From: Ophioderma brevispina
Taxonomy: Eukaryota > Echinodermata > Ophiuroidea > Amphilepidida > Ophiodermatidae
Length of the DNA: 64,000 nucleotides
Assembly: GCA_023653785.1 (NCBI GenBank)
Contig: JAMKCH010049163.1
Location: 1-64,000 of the forward strand
Direction of reading: 5' to 3'
A program made the translations under genes and the position numbers. The notes below the pieces were generated by a model that was not told the origin of the DNA, did not search any database, and was given only the letters and a program-made list of their open reading frames with translations. Below, piece after piece: positions 1 to 13,086 of the stretch. Position 1 is the stretch's first letter. The number at the start of each line of letters is the position of its first letter.

Positions 1-600
1 AATCCCCCTCCCCTTGCAGCCATATTAGAAAAAAATCCCAATTCATTTAATTGGTTTCCCACCGAGGTAGCAACGTCAAAAGGTCACCAGGAGGCCATCA
101 AGGGTTGTGTATGACGATGTAATAATCAATTGATGCCTAGAGTCACTGCATGGGCGGGGCTACTAATATGAGCATGCCCAGAGCATCTAAGTCACCGTTT
201 GCAGTTAATGAATCAATGAATGCCTTGGCCTATGCACTGAGAGTCACCACATGGGCGGGGCTACTAAGTCACCGTTTTCAGTTAATGCTGAATATGCATA
301 TACACAATGTAAATTGTCGGTGACCGCGTGATGAATCTGAGTTAGGGTATACTGGAGTGATTGACGCTTCACACTACTTCATACTACATACACAATGCTC
401 TCAAACAAATCAATAATAGCGATCTCCCCTTCTCAATGTCGATGTACATGTGCATTCAAGCAGACTAACAACAGAATTCATTTCAATCGTATTGATCGGC
501 CATCTAATTGATGTTAAGACTTAAACCGTTACTTGTGCAGTCAAGCAGATCAACAATAGGATTTAATTGCGATCACCTAGTAATAGTATTCTTTGTCAAA
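1..600. repeat. Tandem duplication of ~100 bp units
   Basis: GAGTCACTGCATGGGCGGGGCTACTA (about 139) and GAGTCACCACATGGGCGGGGCTACTA (about 240) are both followed by AAGTCACCGTTTxCAGTTAATG. Looser duplicates follow: CAAGCAGACTAACAACAG (about 458) and CAAGCAGATCAACAATAG (about 543). No gene seen. Confidence 0.65.
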
Positions 601-1320
601 GTATTGTGATGGTACTTATGACTTGGGACTATGGAAATTAGTATTGGGAAACTTTCAAAGCCCACTCAGCTTGATTCTTGAAACCTTTGATGTGCAAAGA
701 GCCGCGATCAAAATGACTTGCGATTACGGGAATTTAGAGTATTGGGAAAGGAAATCCGACTTCGGCCGACTTTTGAGATGCTTATGTTCAAAAAAGTCGC
801 GGGTCAAAATGACTCTCATTAATTTTTCTTGCGGGTCAGAATGAAAAGTCAAGAGTCAATGACCCGGAACCTCGGGTCCCTGAAATCCCTGATAACATTA
901 AGTACATTCCCTCAATCATGTCAATCGCATATTACTGATTTTGAATGGGAGACCAGGCTTGAGGACGAGATATCTTTTTTTGTCAAAGTACGATTTGTAT
1001 AAAATTTCAGATACACGTACAATATCATGATATATAAAAGTGAAACTGGCTACTTAATTTGACTGATGTCTGTGGTGCAGAAATTCAGTACCAGGCAGGA
1101 GAATACGAAACAAATTTTCAATCGCTTGAGAGAAAATATTGAACTTGATTAAAAATTCAAGATGACGTTACATCCATGTATTTTTTCTGACGTATACCTA
1201 CGTGATTACCGGGATTCCCCCCAATAGACCAATCAAAAGCAGCTTTTTGGGGAAGCCCCTCAGGCAATCCGCAAATATGTAAACAGGTCAAAGTGGACAA
1301 AATAGCGCCCTCTCTTGGCA
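600..1320. other. Unassigned non-coding sequence
   Basis: AT-rich, short ORFs only (longest 83 codons, not recognisable). Nothing further supported. Confidence 0.4.
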
Positions 1321-1324
1321 ATAT

Positions 1325-1548
1325 TGTAACATAGCTACACTGTGTAAAATTAATATTGGTCGACCAAAATGGGTCACATTTTCACTCATAACTTCCAAAC
1401 CAAACATCCTTTGGCTCTAAGATTTCACAGGGTAAATGAGAAAAATAGTAGCTTTCTTCTGATACCAAAATGTTGACCACTTCCGGTAAAATCCGGGGCT
1501 TCTGGGGATGAGGCTATTAGCGATCGGGCCATGGACCTTTAAAAATAC
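1325..1548 (-). repeat. Interspersed repeat family A, copy 1
   Basis: Contains ACTTCCGGTAAAATC, GTAGCTTTCTTCTGATACC and TTTCACAGGGTAAATGAG, shared with copies at 30755, 39909, 41281, 48445 and 54330. Minus strand relative to the METTL16 copies. Confidence 0.7.
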
Positions 1549-1549
1549 A

Positions 1550-4219
1550 AACGGTGCACAGCTCATGCTTACATATGTGAAATGTTGACCCTAAAAAGCA
1601 TAAAATGACCGAAAATTTGAACAAATTAATAGCTAATTATAAACACAGTCGTCTCCCACTTCCGGGTGTATGTTCGTAATTTATTGGTAATCAGCGAAAA
1701 TAAGCATGCTCTTGCCCATTCTAAAAAAAATAAACCGGTAACAATCCAGGGGGCGACTGCTATGTTTAAATGGGGATTTTTAATGGTTAAGAAGTCACCA
1801 TTTCAAAATCATCAGATTTTAACCATGAATGGAAAATCAGTCAAGGAAATAACGTGCGTATAATATAAATATAATTTAGGACTACATCATCAAAGGTAAA
1901 GATTTTTAAAAAGTGCTGTTTTTGTACTGATTCTGGATTTGCTTATTCCACATTGGATCCGCTGCGCACCCACCCTGGCCTTTTCAATGCACTATCGCAC
2001 GTACCGTTGTAGGAGGTAGACCTGTACGGACGACGTGCAATGCTACGTGAACGAGCTAAGGCTAACCTAGTGCTCTCAGTCGAGTCATTTACTGTGTCAT
2101 GCTGATGAGTGTACCTTTTTACATGTATTAGATTCACTAGGTTAGACCAGAACCTGCATCACAGAGTGGGAGGCCAGCATTTCCTACAGCGACTGTAATG
2201 AGACTACAAGTAGCGGTGAACTTTTCCTAACACACTACGGATTTTAGTGGCTGAATGAAGCAATTTTATCCTTGGATTTTGACTAGAAAATGGATACAAA
2301 ATTCACGCTGAAGTCATTGGCTTGTGGTCGCATTTCATGCTGTCAAATATAGTGGAGATATTAAACTTGTCACACAAATTGTATGTTCAAAGTAAAATAT
2401 TTCAGGAAGTACTGAATATATGCCAACATATTTGGTATCATTTTGTAGCCTACAAGACCCGTCTCATTTGAGTGGATAATAGCGAAGTTACGTTTGAAAT
2501 TGTCCAAGTATGTCAGGGTGGAGTGGGTGGAGGAGCAGTTGGTGGAGGAGCAGTCCATAGACTTACACATAAAAAACTGAAAATACACTAAATTTCTGAA
2601 CTTTGTACTTGAAAAAGTATGCACACAGGGAAGATGTTCTTTCTCATTAAGGATTGTTTAATACAACAGCGGCTCAGAAGACCTTCCCAAGTACCTTTTC
2701 GCCTACAAATTCGTTTTTCCGTGCCACCGGGAACCTCTCATAGCAATAACACGTAATCATAGTTCCGCACAACAAACGCCCCTTGTACATTATCGAGAGC
2801 TGGCATAAGTATAGTGATTCTTCATTGCTATGCGATTCTTTGTGTAAACAGTATTTTCAATTTGGTTCACATCTCAGAATTTCTTGAACCACCAGAAGCT
2901 AGCATCAACGATAGGGCATTTAGAGCGTACGATGAGCAACGGATTGATGTAGGCTCCCCTAAACGTTCCGCCAGCGGCATGATTAAAACAACGGCGAGTA
3001 ATATGAGACTACCATGAGTACGTCACCAGCAGGATATCAGCTCTGTGTACAATTCACTCGTACTTTTTAATACTTCGCCATGATTCCGACTTCTAAAGAT
3101 AAAGTATAGTAATTACAAGTTTCAGTGGATACATCCAGCATTTTTACTTGATTTGTATTTGTGTTGTTGGTCATTTGGTAAGAATAGGCGGTAACTTGGC
3201 AGGAAACCGGGGACGGAACTTGAGTCTAGAAGTTGAGACTGAGTTTAGGCAAAGATGTATGATTTGTATCATTATTGTCTATTTTCTAGGCATCGGGGCT
3301 AGGGACCGGGGGCAAGGAATTTCGGACTTGCATCATTGCATGTTTATTTCTTTTGGGACGTGACCAATTTCAAATTCATTGGCAGTGCTTAACATTGTGA
3401 CCGTTGGTGACGTGTACTCTCTAGCGGTATAAGCTGGGACTGTGTTGGGACATACCTGGACGATGTTGCCTTCCCGGCGACAAAGAGAGAAATGGAGTCA
3501 ACACGCATTACCCAGTCGATAATATGGTTCGTGCGTAAAGGATTATGGGGGCTGGCTTCCTGAAGCTGCTGTTGTTAAATACTAAAGATGCAAATTATGC
3601 AAAGGAACCCACCATGCACAATATAGGGTGAGTAAAATCTTACCGGGTGGAAAAATACTTTTTGTGCAAGAATTCTAAATTATTGTGTTACTCGGTAATG
3701 TGTCTTAATAGGGACATAATGCATGAAAAAACAATTTGGGAATAATGAAAAGGACCCTTATGACATCATTTCCACAAGTTTGAAAACAATGTTGGATGGT
3801 TACATTCTGTAAAACAATTAAAACAGAAGAGTTCGGGGGGGAGGTGGCATTTTGTGGCAATTTCTGTGGAACAAGGATGCTGACATTACTGCCAGCAGTA
3901 CCTAGTATGAGGTGCTTGATAGACACTCCATATTGGTTGTGGTCGGGTACTAGGTCAGAGCAATTAAGTATAGCTATACGGGGTCCATCACACATTTTAA
4001 AAAACTGGCATTACTCAACCAACTGGCACTGATTTGTAACGATGTGCAGTTTATCGTCAATGTACTTAACGAGGACGTTTGGCGTTTAAAATGAAATGAT
4101 TTTTCCATCTCTATAAAGATCACATTTTGAGAAATTTGACCTATAAATATAAAAAAAACATGTCATTAAAATTCACTTTCGAGGATATCGGCAATTTAGT
4201 CTAAAACACGGTTTTTTTT
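1550..4219. other. Unassigned non-coding sequence
   Basis: About 2.7 kb with only short, unrecognised ORFs in all frames. No splice-site/homology combination supports a gene. Confidence 0.4.
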
Positions 4220-4812
4220 TTATTGGTCGCGACTGCCTAAGCAGGAAGGACACATAGGATCGCTTTGTCCACTGTTGTTGTTGTTGTTGATGATGGTGGT
4301 TGTTCTGCGTCTGTTGTGAAAAAGGGTTAACATTTGCTTAATATCCTTCATACTTGATGGTATTTAAACCAAATTGGGTCACAGGTGCAACATGGCATCC
4401 CCCACTTTTGATGAGGTCAAAGGTCACATGCCAAGGTTAAATCATGTGAGGTCAAGTTGTAAAATAGGATGAAAATGTAAAATTGACCTCATTTGAAACG
4501 TTCAAGCTCAATTGGACCCAAACTTCAACAAAGGTGGCAACAGGGGATCATCATTGTGGAGTGAGGTCAAAGGTCCATACCAAGGTCAAAGTCATTGGAG
4601 GTCAAGTTGATACAATAGGCTTGACAATGTAAATGATGCCTCATTTGAAAAGTGAAGCTTCAATTGGAACCAAAACACTTGAATCATTGGTGCAACATGG
4701 TGATCCCTCATTTGTTCATGAGGTCCAAAGGTCACATATCAAGGTCAAAGTCATGTTAGGCCTATCATGCACTAACCGCGACGGCAGGAGATACAAGCGT
4801 CCGAGGACCGAT
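4220..4812 (+). repeat. Repeat family with AGGTCA-rich core, copy 1
   Basis: Starts near GCGACTGCCTAAGCAGGAAGG and GACACATAGGATCGCTTT, and ends near CCGCGACGGCAGGAGATACAAGCG. The core (4372-4755) is about three copies of a ~160-bp unit with AGGTCAAAGGTCA and CAAGGTCAAAGTCAT. A second copy is at 46915-47340, and an inverted fragment lies near 24665-24745. Confidence 0.65.
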
Positions 4813-4847
4813 GTCTTTTTTCAATTTAGTATATTTTATAAATGCTA

Positions 4848-5411
4848 TGTAGAGGATGAACGTAGGGTTGTATCTTCTCTGCACCGTAGGAGCGGCTGCG
4901 CACACTTTACACACGCATGCGGCGATACATCGGTATCTATAAATCTATATATCTAAAAGACTACAACGAAATGTTATTACCTCAAACACCCCGTTGTCAG
5001 GCGAGTGTCAGAGTCTAACGTTATGATGTTTATAAAGGGGGCCTGGGTCGTTTGAGGAAGTATACCTACAGTAAATAACAATAAACGAACCCCAATGCGG
5101 ACTTACAGGAGGATTTATACTGATCTTGATTCTTATAAGTGGTAGTGGTGCACATGCACGCAAGTACAAGGGAACACACAATACGGATGTGGGGTAGGGG
5201 GAGTACTGTGAAGGGCGGTTCCACAACCATAAACCTAGGACGTACCGAGTGGAATAAAAGTAGGGATAGAATGCACGAAAGTCTGGGGGGAGGGCGGGGA
5301 AAGGGACGGGGGAGGAAGGAGGGAGGAGGAGGAGGAGCTTACTTTTCACCCCCTGAGCAGCAGTAATGTTTGTATTCCCAAACTCCTAATCCACCTGATC
5401 ATCACCGTGAG
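4848..5411 (-). repeat. 3' LTR of the Gypsy element, outer fragment
   Basis: Begins TGTAGAGGATGAACGTAGGG, matching 20201 onward of the right LTR, and ends at TGATCATCACCG, where homology stops. Segment 5050-5345 has no counterpart in the right LTR, which has a C-rich tract there instead. Homology resumes at 10543. Confidence 0.75.
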
Positions 5412-5950
5412 GAAGCGCGCAGTCTCAACAGCAGCAGCTAAGTCTTGGTACTAGAGAGGTATGCCTTGGAGCTGGCACTGGACGCAGGACTGGCGCAGAA
5501 TGCTCTTCGTGATGGATAGGGGATAAGCTCTGTTGAGGCCCACGGATGCGGAGTGGATTGGTTCTGGCTCGCTGGGGTGTGCATGGCGAGCTCAGGGGAA
5601 GTGCTATAACTGAGTAGGGCACGGACGGAAGTCTGGAGGCAAGAAGGAGTGCCACTCGGGGTTGGTAGGTGCGAGGCGCCGCAGCTCGGAGCACTTGAGC
5701 AGATTGGGTGCCGGTGGGAAGCTTGCTACAGAAGGGTATCACTAGCGCTGGTAGGAGCGGTGCGCAGAATCTTGGAGCAGGTAGCAGCGATGCGCAGAAT
5801 CTCAGAGCAGGAGGAGCGCCACTCGGAGTTGGTAGGGGTGATGCGCAGGAGCTCGGAGCACTTGGAGTGGGTTACTTCTACTTTCTACTGGATACTGGCA
5901 CAACATCCCTGGGTGGACAACCGTGCAGGAAATTGTGGTGGCGCAAGCTG
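5412..5950 (+). repeat. GAGCGATGCGCAGGAGCTCGGAG minisatellite, left block
   Basis: From about 5650 to 5870 a degenerate unit of about 30-50 bp is repeated, built from GAGCGCCACTCGG, GTTGGTAGG and GCGATGCGCAGGAGCTCGGAGCA. The same unit forms the block at 9220-9700 on the other side of the LINE. Confidence 0.75.
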
Positions 5951-5959
5951 ATGACGGAA

Positions 5960-8900
5960 CTTAGTCTTGGCTATTGGGCTCTTGATTAATTTGACACAGC
6001 TGATTTAAATTGGACCGGTTCTGTTATTGAAGATAGTGCTTGTGGTAAATTGAAGCAGGCTGAAGGAATTTTGCACCGGTATGCTTATGGCCCCCTATAT
6101 GGCTTTGGGCAGAGTCAATCTGTTTGCTTTCCTCCTTGTAGCTAAGGACCCCACTCGAGTTATGTATGAGTTCTGACACATTACATCTCCATCATAATTA
6201 TGCATATCCAGTCTTGCAGCTCGCCTTTGGATTTTATCGATTTTCAGTGTGTGTTCATTTGTGTAAGGATCCATACTGCGGAGCAGATTTCAACATGGGC
6301 GCACAAGCGGTTTGGGTAAGTTTGGGCTTTGGTTTCTTTGGTGCAAGAATGAGTTTTCTGCGCACAAATCTAAAGTTTTGGGCAGATGATGAGATTTATT
6401 GATGGGGGTATTCCATTGTCAAAATCTTGTTGGATGTCGACACCAAGGTATGTGTGATTTGTGTTTCCTGGAGTACGGAGTTGCACAGAGTGTAGGTGGA
6501 TAGTGATTGGAGATTTTGAAGATGGTATACGGAGAACACAGCATTTGTCGGGGTTGAACTTCATTTGTCGGTTCTCCCAAGCGGAAAAGAGTCTCCAGAT
6601 CCTTTTGAAGAACTCTTACCTTTTCCCTTTTTTACCCCCTAATTTCCTTGGGCATCACGGGTACATTGAGGTATTATAAAGGATGCAGTCGTCTGCAAAC
6701 AGACGCACTGTCCGGCAGGTATCTGACAGTCATTTATATACGCTAAAAATAGTAAGGGACCCAGTACTGTCCCCTGGGGGACGCCCGAGTCCACGCTGGT
6801 CCAGTTTTAATGTTCCCCTCCAACAACACACGCTGTTGCCGTCACTAAGGAATCCAGACAACCATTCCTTGACCTTAGCACCTACACCATATTGATCTAA
6901 TTTGAGCAATAAGATTATGAGGAACACAGTCTAACGCTTGAAAAATCAGATAATAACATCAGACTGGTTACGTTTATTGAGGGAGGTGGTAAAGTCATGG
7001 ATGATTTGGATTAGTTGAGTTTCGCAAGAATGGGGGCTGCTCTGAAGCCTGTGTTGTGATGTAAACATGTTATGGGTGTCAAATGTTTCATTATAGGTGA
7101 ATGGATACATGTTCCAAGTTTTTACATGAACGAAACTAAAAGAAACAGGGCGAGAATTACATGCTTTTGTGCGATCAGCCTTTTTATATATGGGAGAAAT
7201 ATTAGCCATTTCCAGTCATTGGCAAGGGCCTGTGTTGAGAGAAGATTGATATATGATTAAAGAATAGGCGCTAATCAATGGGCAAAACTCTAAAAGACCC
7301 GAGGTGGAATGTTATCGGCCCCGTGGCTTTGTTTGGGTTGGTGTTTTTTAATAATTTCTCAATTCTTCAGTTGGCGCTGGTAATATCAGGAATTGGAGGG
7401 ACTTGCTGGGTTGAAGGTCTGGGATTGACTCCAGGTCCTCTTGGTGAAAACAGATTTGCATTGTTTGTTTAAGAGTTCAGCTTTTTATATTTTCAGAGAT
7501 CAAAACCAACCCTGATCTTTCAGGGCAGGTATGCCAGATGAATCCTTCTTTAAACTTTTTGACAAAGGACCAGAAATTTTCTTAGATCCACCAGAAATTC
7601 TTGATATAGCGTCGATGAGCTTTCTCGTTCCTGTGTGGAGTGCCTCTTAATTCTCTAAAGGAAACCCACTCAGCCTCACTTTGGCTTGTTTGGCTCGGTT
7701 GAAGGCCCGCTGCTTCAGCTGTAAAAATATCGGACTTTTTATTAATCCAGGGCAGCTTGTTCTTTCTGGTAACTAATTGGATGGAATGTATAAGGATCCA
7801 GAGTTCATTTCAAGCAGTTTAGTTTTGATTGGGACCATAGCTTTAAACATACCCTCATGTTTGTGTCCTGTAATGAGGTAATGCCTGTACCAATTTATAG
7901 TTCCGATCTCATACCATCCAGATCACCCTTCTATAAGGAAAGATTTTATGGGTTTTGAGACAATCTGGGGGTAAGACCGACAGTTACCATTGCGATACAG
8001 TCATGGTCAATAAGCCCTGGTATAATGATAGACTTTTCAACTATATATAGAGTTGGATTATTGGTGAAGAATAAATCAAAATGTTGTTGTGTCTTGTTGG
8101 TTCTCTCACCTCTTGTTCAAGGTTAAATGTAGTCCATCATGTAACAAGTTGGTGACCTCAGATGTTTAAGTGGAATCCCAGGTTTAGTAGTTGTAGGGGC
8201 CAACAAGGCCGTTCCTAAGTAAAATATCCCCTAGCCATATATGTGTCTTTAGGCGGACCTTGAATGGACAGGGACACTCCCAACTCGTTCAGATAATTTG
8301 GGTCAGTTTGATTGGAGGGCGATAGAAAGTGCCAAATTTAATAAAATACTCCCGCAAGTTTAATCTGAAACCCTAAAAATCTCACAGTGGTGTACAGTCA
8401 GGTTGGGGGCACCCACACAAGTAATTTTTCACCCTTATTCTCACCCCCCCCCCCCCCCCCCCCATAGTTATCCTTCTTGTCCTTCGGATAACTGTGAAGT
8501 TATCAGAGACAATTTCACTATTGCCAATGTCCGGGTCAACCCGGTTTCTGTCCCTGTATTATATCAGGACAATGATTTGCTAAGCACGTGCCAAGCTAGA
8601 ACTTTTTTTGACACTTCAAAGTTGACCACCATTACCTTAAGAGACCCTTTAATTTCTTAGGGGCTGGGTTTCTTGATTTGGATGGTTTTTTTGGACAAAT
8701 TTGGGGGATGACCTGGCCACAGGGGCCGGTGGACTAATTTGCGCTCACCACTATCATTTTGACCTGTTACTAAGGCTCGAAAAACTCTTGGAAAAATCGA
8801 TTGAATTGAGAAAACAAGAAGTGACTGAAATTAGGGAGGCACACTGGAGAAGTCCCAGGAGTGTTGGAGTTCCCAAGCACCTAATAGTTGACTGTGTTAA

Positions 8901-9000
8901 TGCCCATACGGAAGTATGGTACCACCATCCACACTCGTCACACTGGATCGGCTTTTGTCCCCAGTGCAAGGTTGTGACAGACTAAGCATGGGAACTTGGA
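5960..9000 (-). mobile_element. CR1-like non-LTR retrotransposon (LINE) with PHD finger
   Basis: Read right to left: a PHD-type zinc finger (QCDECGWWYH, about 8940-8900), a gap with poly-C, endonuclease blocks (FYRPP and the SDHDC-type block around 8300 and 7990), RT blocks (ANISPIYKKADRTKACN near 7200; LLLKLDQYGVGAKVKEWLSG near 6900; MKFNPDKCCVLRI near 6560) and a C-terminal block (QRRAARL near 6220). PHD fingers in CR1-like elements are described (Kapitonov and Jurka). It carries many frameshifts and no full ORF. It lies between two blocks of one minisatellite, inside a Gypsy LTR. Confidence 0.8.
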
Positions 9001-9219
9001 AACCGAGTCATCCTGAGGGCCAGGTTTATTTGCATATCCCCCGCTGGCAGAGCAATAGACATAGTACACAACAGTCAATATATTAGCTTGTTGGTGAATA
9101 TGTTTGAGGAGAGAGAATTAAATTGAATAGGTAACCATTTAAAACTGAGTGTTGTATGTGTATTTGGTTTAGGCCCATTAGCAAACCAAATGAACTGTTA
9201 TGTTCAACCTGATCCTCAC

Positions 9220-9700
9220 TCAGAGTGGTAGGAGTGTCGGTGCGCAGTCGTGGTATAGGAGGGCGACCACTTGGAGTGGTAGAGCGATGCGCAGGAGCTC
9301 GGAGCGACTCAAAGGTGGAGGATGCTGGTTTGGTGTGGAAGAGCGCCACTCGGAGTGGTAGGAGCGTGCGCAGGAGCTCGGAGGATCAAAGTTGTTATGA
9401 TCGTTGTGGTTGTGGAAAGCGCGCACTCGAGAGTTGGTAGAGCGTGCGCAGGAGCTCGAGGATCAAGTTGGTAGGATCGTTGGTTGTGTGGAAAGAGCGC
9501 CACTCGGAGTTGTAGGAAGCGATGCCGCAGGAGTTGGAGAGACTTGAAGTTGGTTAGGGCGGTATGCAACTTTGGGTGGAGGAGCGCCACTCGGTGTTGG
9601 TAGGAGCGATGCGAAGGAGCTCGGAGTTGGTAGGAGCGTTACTGCGGAGTTTGGTGCAGGAGGAGCGCCACTCGGAGTTGCACTACCAGGACAAAGCCAC
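9220..9700 (+). repeat. GAGCGATGCGCAGGAGCTCGGAG minisatellite, right block
   Basis: Repeats GAGCGCCACTCGGAGTTGGTAGGAGCGATGCGCAGGAGCTCGGAG with many indels, about 10 units. Same unit and strand as 5650-5870. Confidence 0.78.
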
Positions 9701-10542
9701 AGTGCATACATGCGTCTCGGAGCCACACAGGTACTCAATCTCTTTGACGACACCGCTTCTTCTTTTCTCCAGTCAACTCCCTCATCCAGAAGGATAGTCA
9801 GAGTCGGAATCAAAACCTGCAAAAATGAAAAGTACTTTCAACCCTCTCCCAAGCGCATACAGGGTGGCATGAGAGAGTGTTCCTTTTATTGACCGACAAA
9901 CTCTAATTTTATACATGTACTAGGATTTCACTGGCCTCATAATCTCCGTGGAATTTTTAGTACTCTTTTGTCACCTGAATTACCTATTTCACCTTTGTCA
10001 GAGGAAACAAACAAATCTAAATATCACACGAGACAACGGATATAAATTTTGCACAATTATCAGTAATCAAATGACGCAGCCAGAGCATAATGACGGTAAC
10101 TGGAGTGGAGATGTAATTTTCCAATCTATGAAATTTCACAAGTACCTACAAGACTTAGGACTTAAAGTACATGACGGGAGACATAGCAAAGTCCGACGAT
10201 CAAGGTACTATACACCAGCAATCAATTATTCAATTAATTCTCCTAATTTGTTAAATCAGAGCATTATTTATTTTCTGTGATTTTATTGAAGTCCAAGAAT
10301 GCAAGAATTAAGTTGGAATAGGGGAAGTGCCGAAAAGGCCTAAATTATCAAAATTCAGTCAGAAAAGTGTTAATAATTTATTGTATTCGAAGCTTTAATA
10401 TAATTTGATTCCCCTCATAAATTTAGTACAGATAATTCTAACGACCGAAAAATCCCTCCCGACAATTTGTCCGACTTGTACAATTTACTTGCTTGATACA
10501 ACTTTAAGCCGAAACAACGGCCGTAACGGTACATGTAAATGA
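9701..10542. other. Right part of the insertion in the Gypsy 3'LTR, unassigned
   Basis: AT-rich sequence with only short ORFs and no recognised domain. It belongs to the inserted block because the right LTR has no equivalent. Confidence 0.4.
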
Positions 10543-11921
10543 CATGGTCTCTCTTTTGATAAGTTTCTGTACCGTCACGAGCACAATACTTACTTTGTTC
10601 CCCAATCACCACGAAATGTAACTATTACTCAATTGTCAACTTCACGTAAATCTTGCAAAATTAATCCTATTTATCATACAGTAGACTTTTTAATAATGAC
10701 AAGTCTTCTCTCTGCTTTTAAAATAAAATTAGTAATTCTTCTAAAATTCTCTGTCTTTTTGACTAACGGTTCTCGTTTTGCTTCTAATCTTTTATCTTCT
10801 ACAGTTATAATCTTCTATTGAAATTCTTCTTACGAGTCGATGTGTTTCATCTACAACTCACTTAACTGCCATGAGGAATAATGCTGAAAGTAGTTTATAC
10901 AAAGGATAGGATCATACGGAACAGCTAGGATAATGCGAGAGGCGGTTCCCACCAATCACGGATCGAACGTTGCAGATCCCAACAATTCATAAAAGTTCCT
11001 ATGACCACAGGCGCCAGGATATGGACGCTGGCGGAAGACCCCGGCCAATGGCAGAGCCCAGAGACTCCAAGTCCGGAGAACTCATTTAATACATTTAACA
11101 TGCTGCTCCAGGTGGCCCAAAACCAGACCCCCCTTGGTTCGACAGCTCCCGAGATTGGAAATACCCCCGGGTCCTCGTCATCCTGATATGTTCCTCATAA
11201 TTCTGACCTAGTTTTCTACCTTGATATACAAATCAATCCTCAAATATATTTCCATGTTAACATAATTATTTATGGCCTATAATGTCATTACAGATACACT
11301 ACTATTTATATTTTAATGAAAGTCCGACGGAGAATGATGCGGATGCACAAAACAAGAGCCGTCATGGTACAAATGAATGAGGAAAATCGTATTTTACGAT
11401 TTTCATGAAAACTCGGCCTCGAAAAATCGGCTCTCTTAGGGGACACTAGAATTTACCAGGCGGCATCTACATATAAAATCTTGAGCTCTAATTGGGTCCA
11501 GAAAAGCCAGGGAAATGGGGCCAAAGTCCCCAAAATTTACTGAACTAAGCCTGGATTGGCTGATACGCCAGTGAACGGTCATGCTCAGGATCCACTGCCG
11601 CCCGAATAAAATTAAGGGACTTCCAGGTTCACCCAACACAACAACAAAATTGCACTTTATTCACAACAGTGCGTGGATCACGAGATGATGCCACAACGAA
11701 ACATTAACCAAAACACGGCCTAATGGGTGGAGTTGAAACATAATTTATAATTTTAGATCTCCTCGAAACCTGGCGGCTAGCTCGGCTATGACATTTATTT
11801 CACATCCAGTTCCTAAGATAGGACAACACACGATATATTTTCAGCCATATTAATTTCCAAAGACGGCTGTCTACACAATTTGCATTAAATCTAAACCAGG
11901 GCAATCCTCATCTATACTACA
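10543..11921 (-). repeat. 3' LTR of the Gypsy element, inner fragment
   Basis: Resumes homology with the right LTR at GGTCTCTCTTTTGAT (right copy about 20630) and continues through the ACGAGTCGATGTGTTTC, GCTGCTCCAGGTGGCCCAAA and TCTTGAGCTCTAATT blocks. It ends around CTATACTACA at 11921, an inverted match to the TGTAG start. The AAAATCGTATTTTACGATTTTC palindrome (about 11382-11405) occurs in both LTRs. Confidence 0.78.
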
Positions 11922-12696
11922 ATTACACTCACAGTTCAAGAGCACTCTTTTGCCCTTAGTGTTTCATTTAAAAAGGGAAAACATGGACTTCTTGACCACA
12001 CGTCGGATGACATATTCTCTGAACAGTTCTCCATCCATGGTGTAAGCCTCCAGTTCCAGTCATTTAAGACACAGATGTTCTACTCTGTAGTGATTCTCGC
12101 GCGACCTCTCTGGTTGTTGGGGCATATGGGCGGGGTTCTCTTGGTTTGAGTTATGAGACTGGGGTTGTTCACTTGGTAGTTGCTCCACAATGAGTCAATG
12201 TATTCTGGGGTTACCCACAGTCTTACAGCGTCTGAGGAGAATATTCAGGGCTCCCGCCCTGAAATTCTGTCAAGAGGGGAACAACCCAATAACCCCTGGG
12301 AGTGTACATCTCTCAGGTGTCTCTTTACTTATCCCCTGGAGGATAAGTGGTTTTTCTTACCACAATCGAAGCACCGTGGGACGCTCTCTCCGGTCTCCTT
12401 TCCTGGAATTGCCGAGAACAGTTCCAACGGGGGAGAGCGCCCATCTCTTCCATGTGATCTAGTTCATCTTTGGGATGCCCCAGTCCAATTCAGCTCTTCA
12501 ACCTTGCGTTTCGTTTCAGTTCTTTAGTTTATTTTTCTTGGGTTGTTTCGGTTTAGGTGCTTTGAATAGATCTTTGACCAAGGTTGGTATTCTTGGTCTC
12601 AGCGCGGTGGTCCCTTCTGCTGGTGTCTGGGGGTTTCATAGTTGACTCTCAGAGTGCTGTGGCTTTTGGTCGGGCGTGTGGTAGGAGTATTAGTTT
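11922..12696. other. Non-coding 3' part of the Gypsy internal region
   Basis: Lies between the inner end of the left LTR and the 129-codon ORF. It holds only short ORFs in all frames. No clear polypurine tract was identified next to the LTR on the - strand. Confidence 0.4.
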
Positions 12697-13086
12697 CTAC
12701 TTCTGCGACAGTTCCCTCAGTGACTTGGTTCCTTTGGAAGGTAGAAGGAGGGACCTATCACACCCTAGCATCAAGAAGGCCAATATCGGAGTACTGCTGG
12801 ATACAGGGGCGCCTTGCCAAGCATCAATGGTTTCAATGATGTGGCGCTGGCCCTCCTCAATCCTTCGTAGTGTCACTTCCAGGTTGTGATGTCGGAGGCG
12901 CAAGCGGTACCACTCGCTCTCACTCCTCAGATGCCACTTTCGCACCACCTCCAACATCCCTGCCACTCCAACCATGACGGCTGCTGCTATTAGTGCAGTG
13001 CCGAACGTCATGCCAAGTGCAATATGTGCCACGTGGTCCATCACACCTGCAACAACAAAACATACGCGGGTCAGTAACTTCCACAA
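12697..13086 (-). CDS. 129-codon ORF downstream of pol with one predicted membrane segment
   Basis: This ORF lies between the integrase tail and the 3'LTR, the place where some Gypsy elements carry an extra env-like ORF. Residues about 17-48 are strongly hydrophobic (a run of Ala, Val, Ile, Gly, Leu and Met), followed by a basic and amphipathic stretch (RKWHLRSESEWYRLRLRHH) and a glutamate/arginine-rich helix. I see no signal peptide, cleavage site or fusion-peptide pattern that would prove an envelope protein. It may be the residue of a longer broken ORF. Function unknown. Confidence 0.35.
   Translation of the reverse strand: MWKLLTRVCFVVAGVMDHVAHIALGMTFGTALIAAAVMVGVAGMLEVVRKWHLRSESEWYRLRLRHHNLEVTLRRIEEGQRHIIETIDAWQGAPVSSSTPILAFLMLGCDRSLLLPSKGTKSLRELSQK

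Noticed and set aside
2101..2115. CTGATGAG, like a hammerhead ribozyme core
   Set aside because: No GAAA core partner or the three stems required could be found around it.
12180..12527. 115-codon + strand ORF
   Set aside because: Inside the Gypsy internal region, antisense, no homology recognised.
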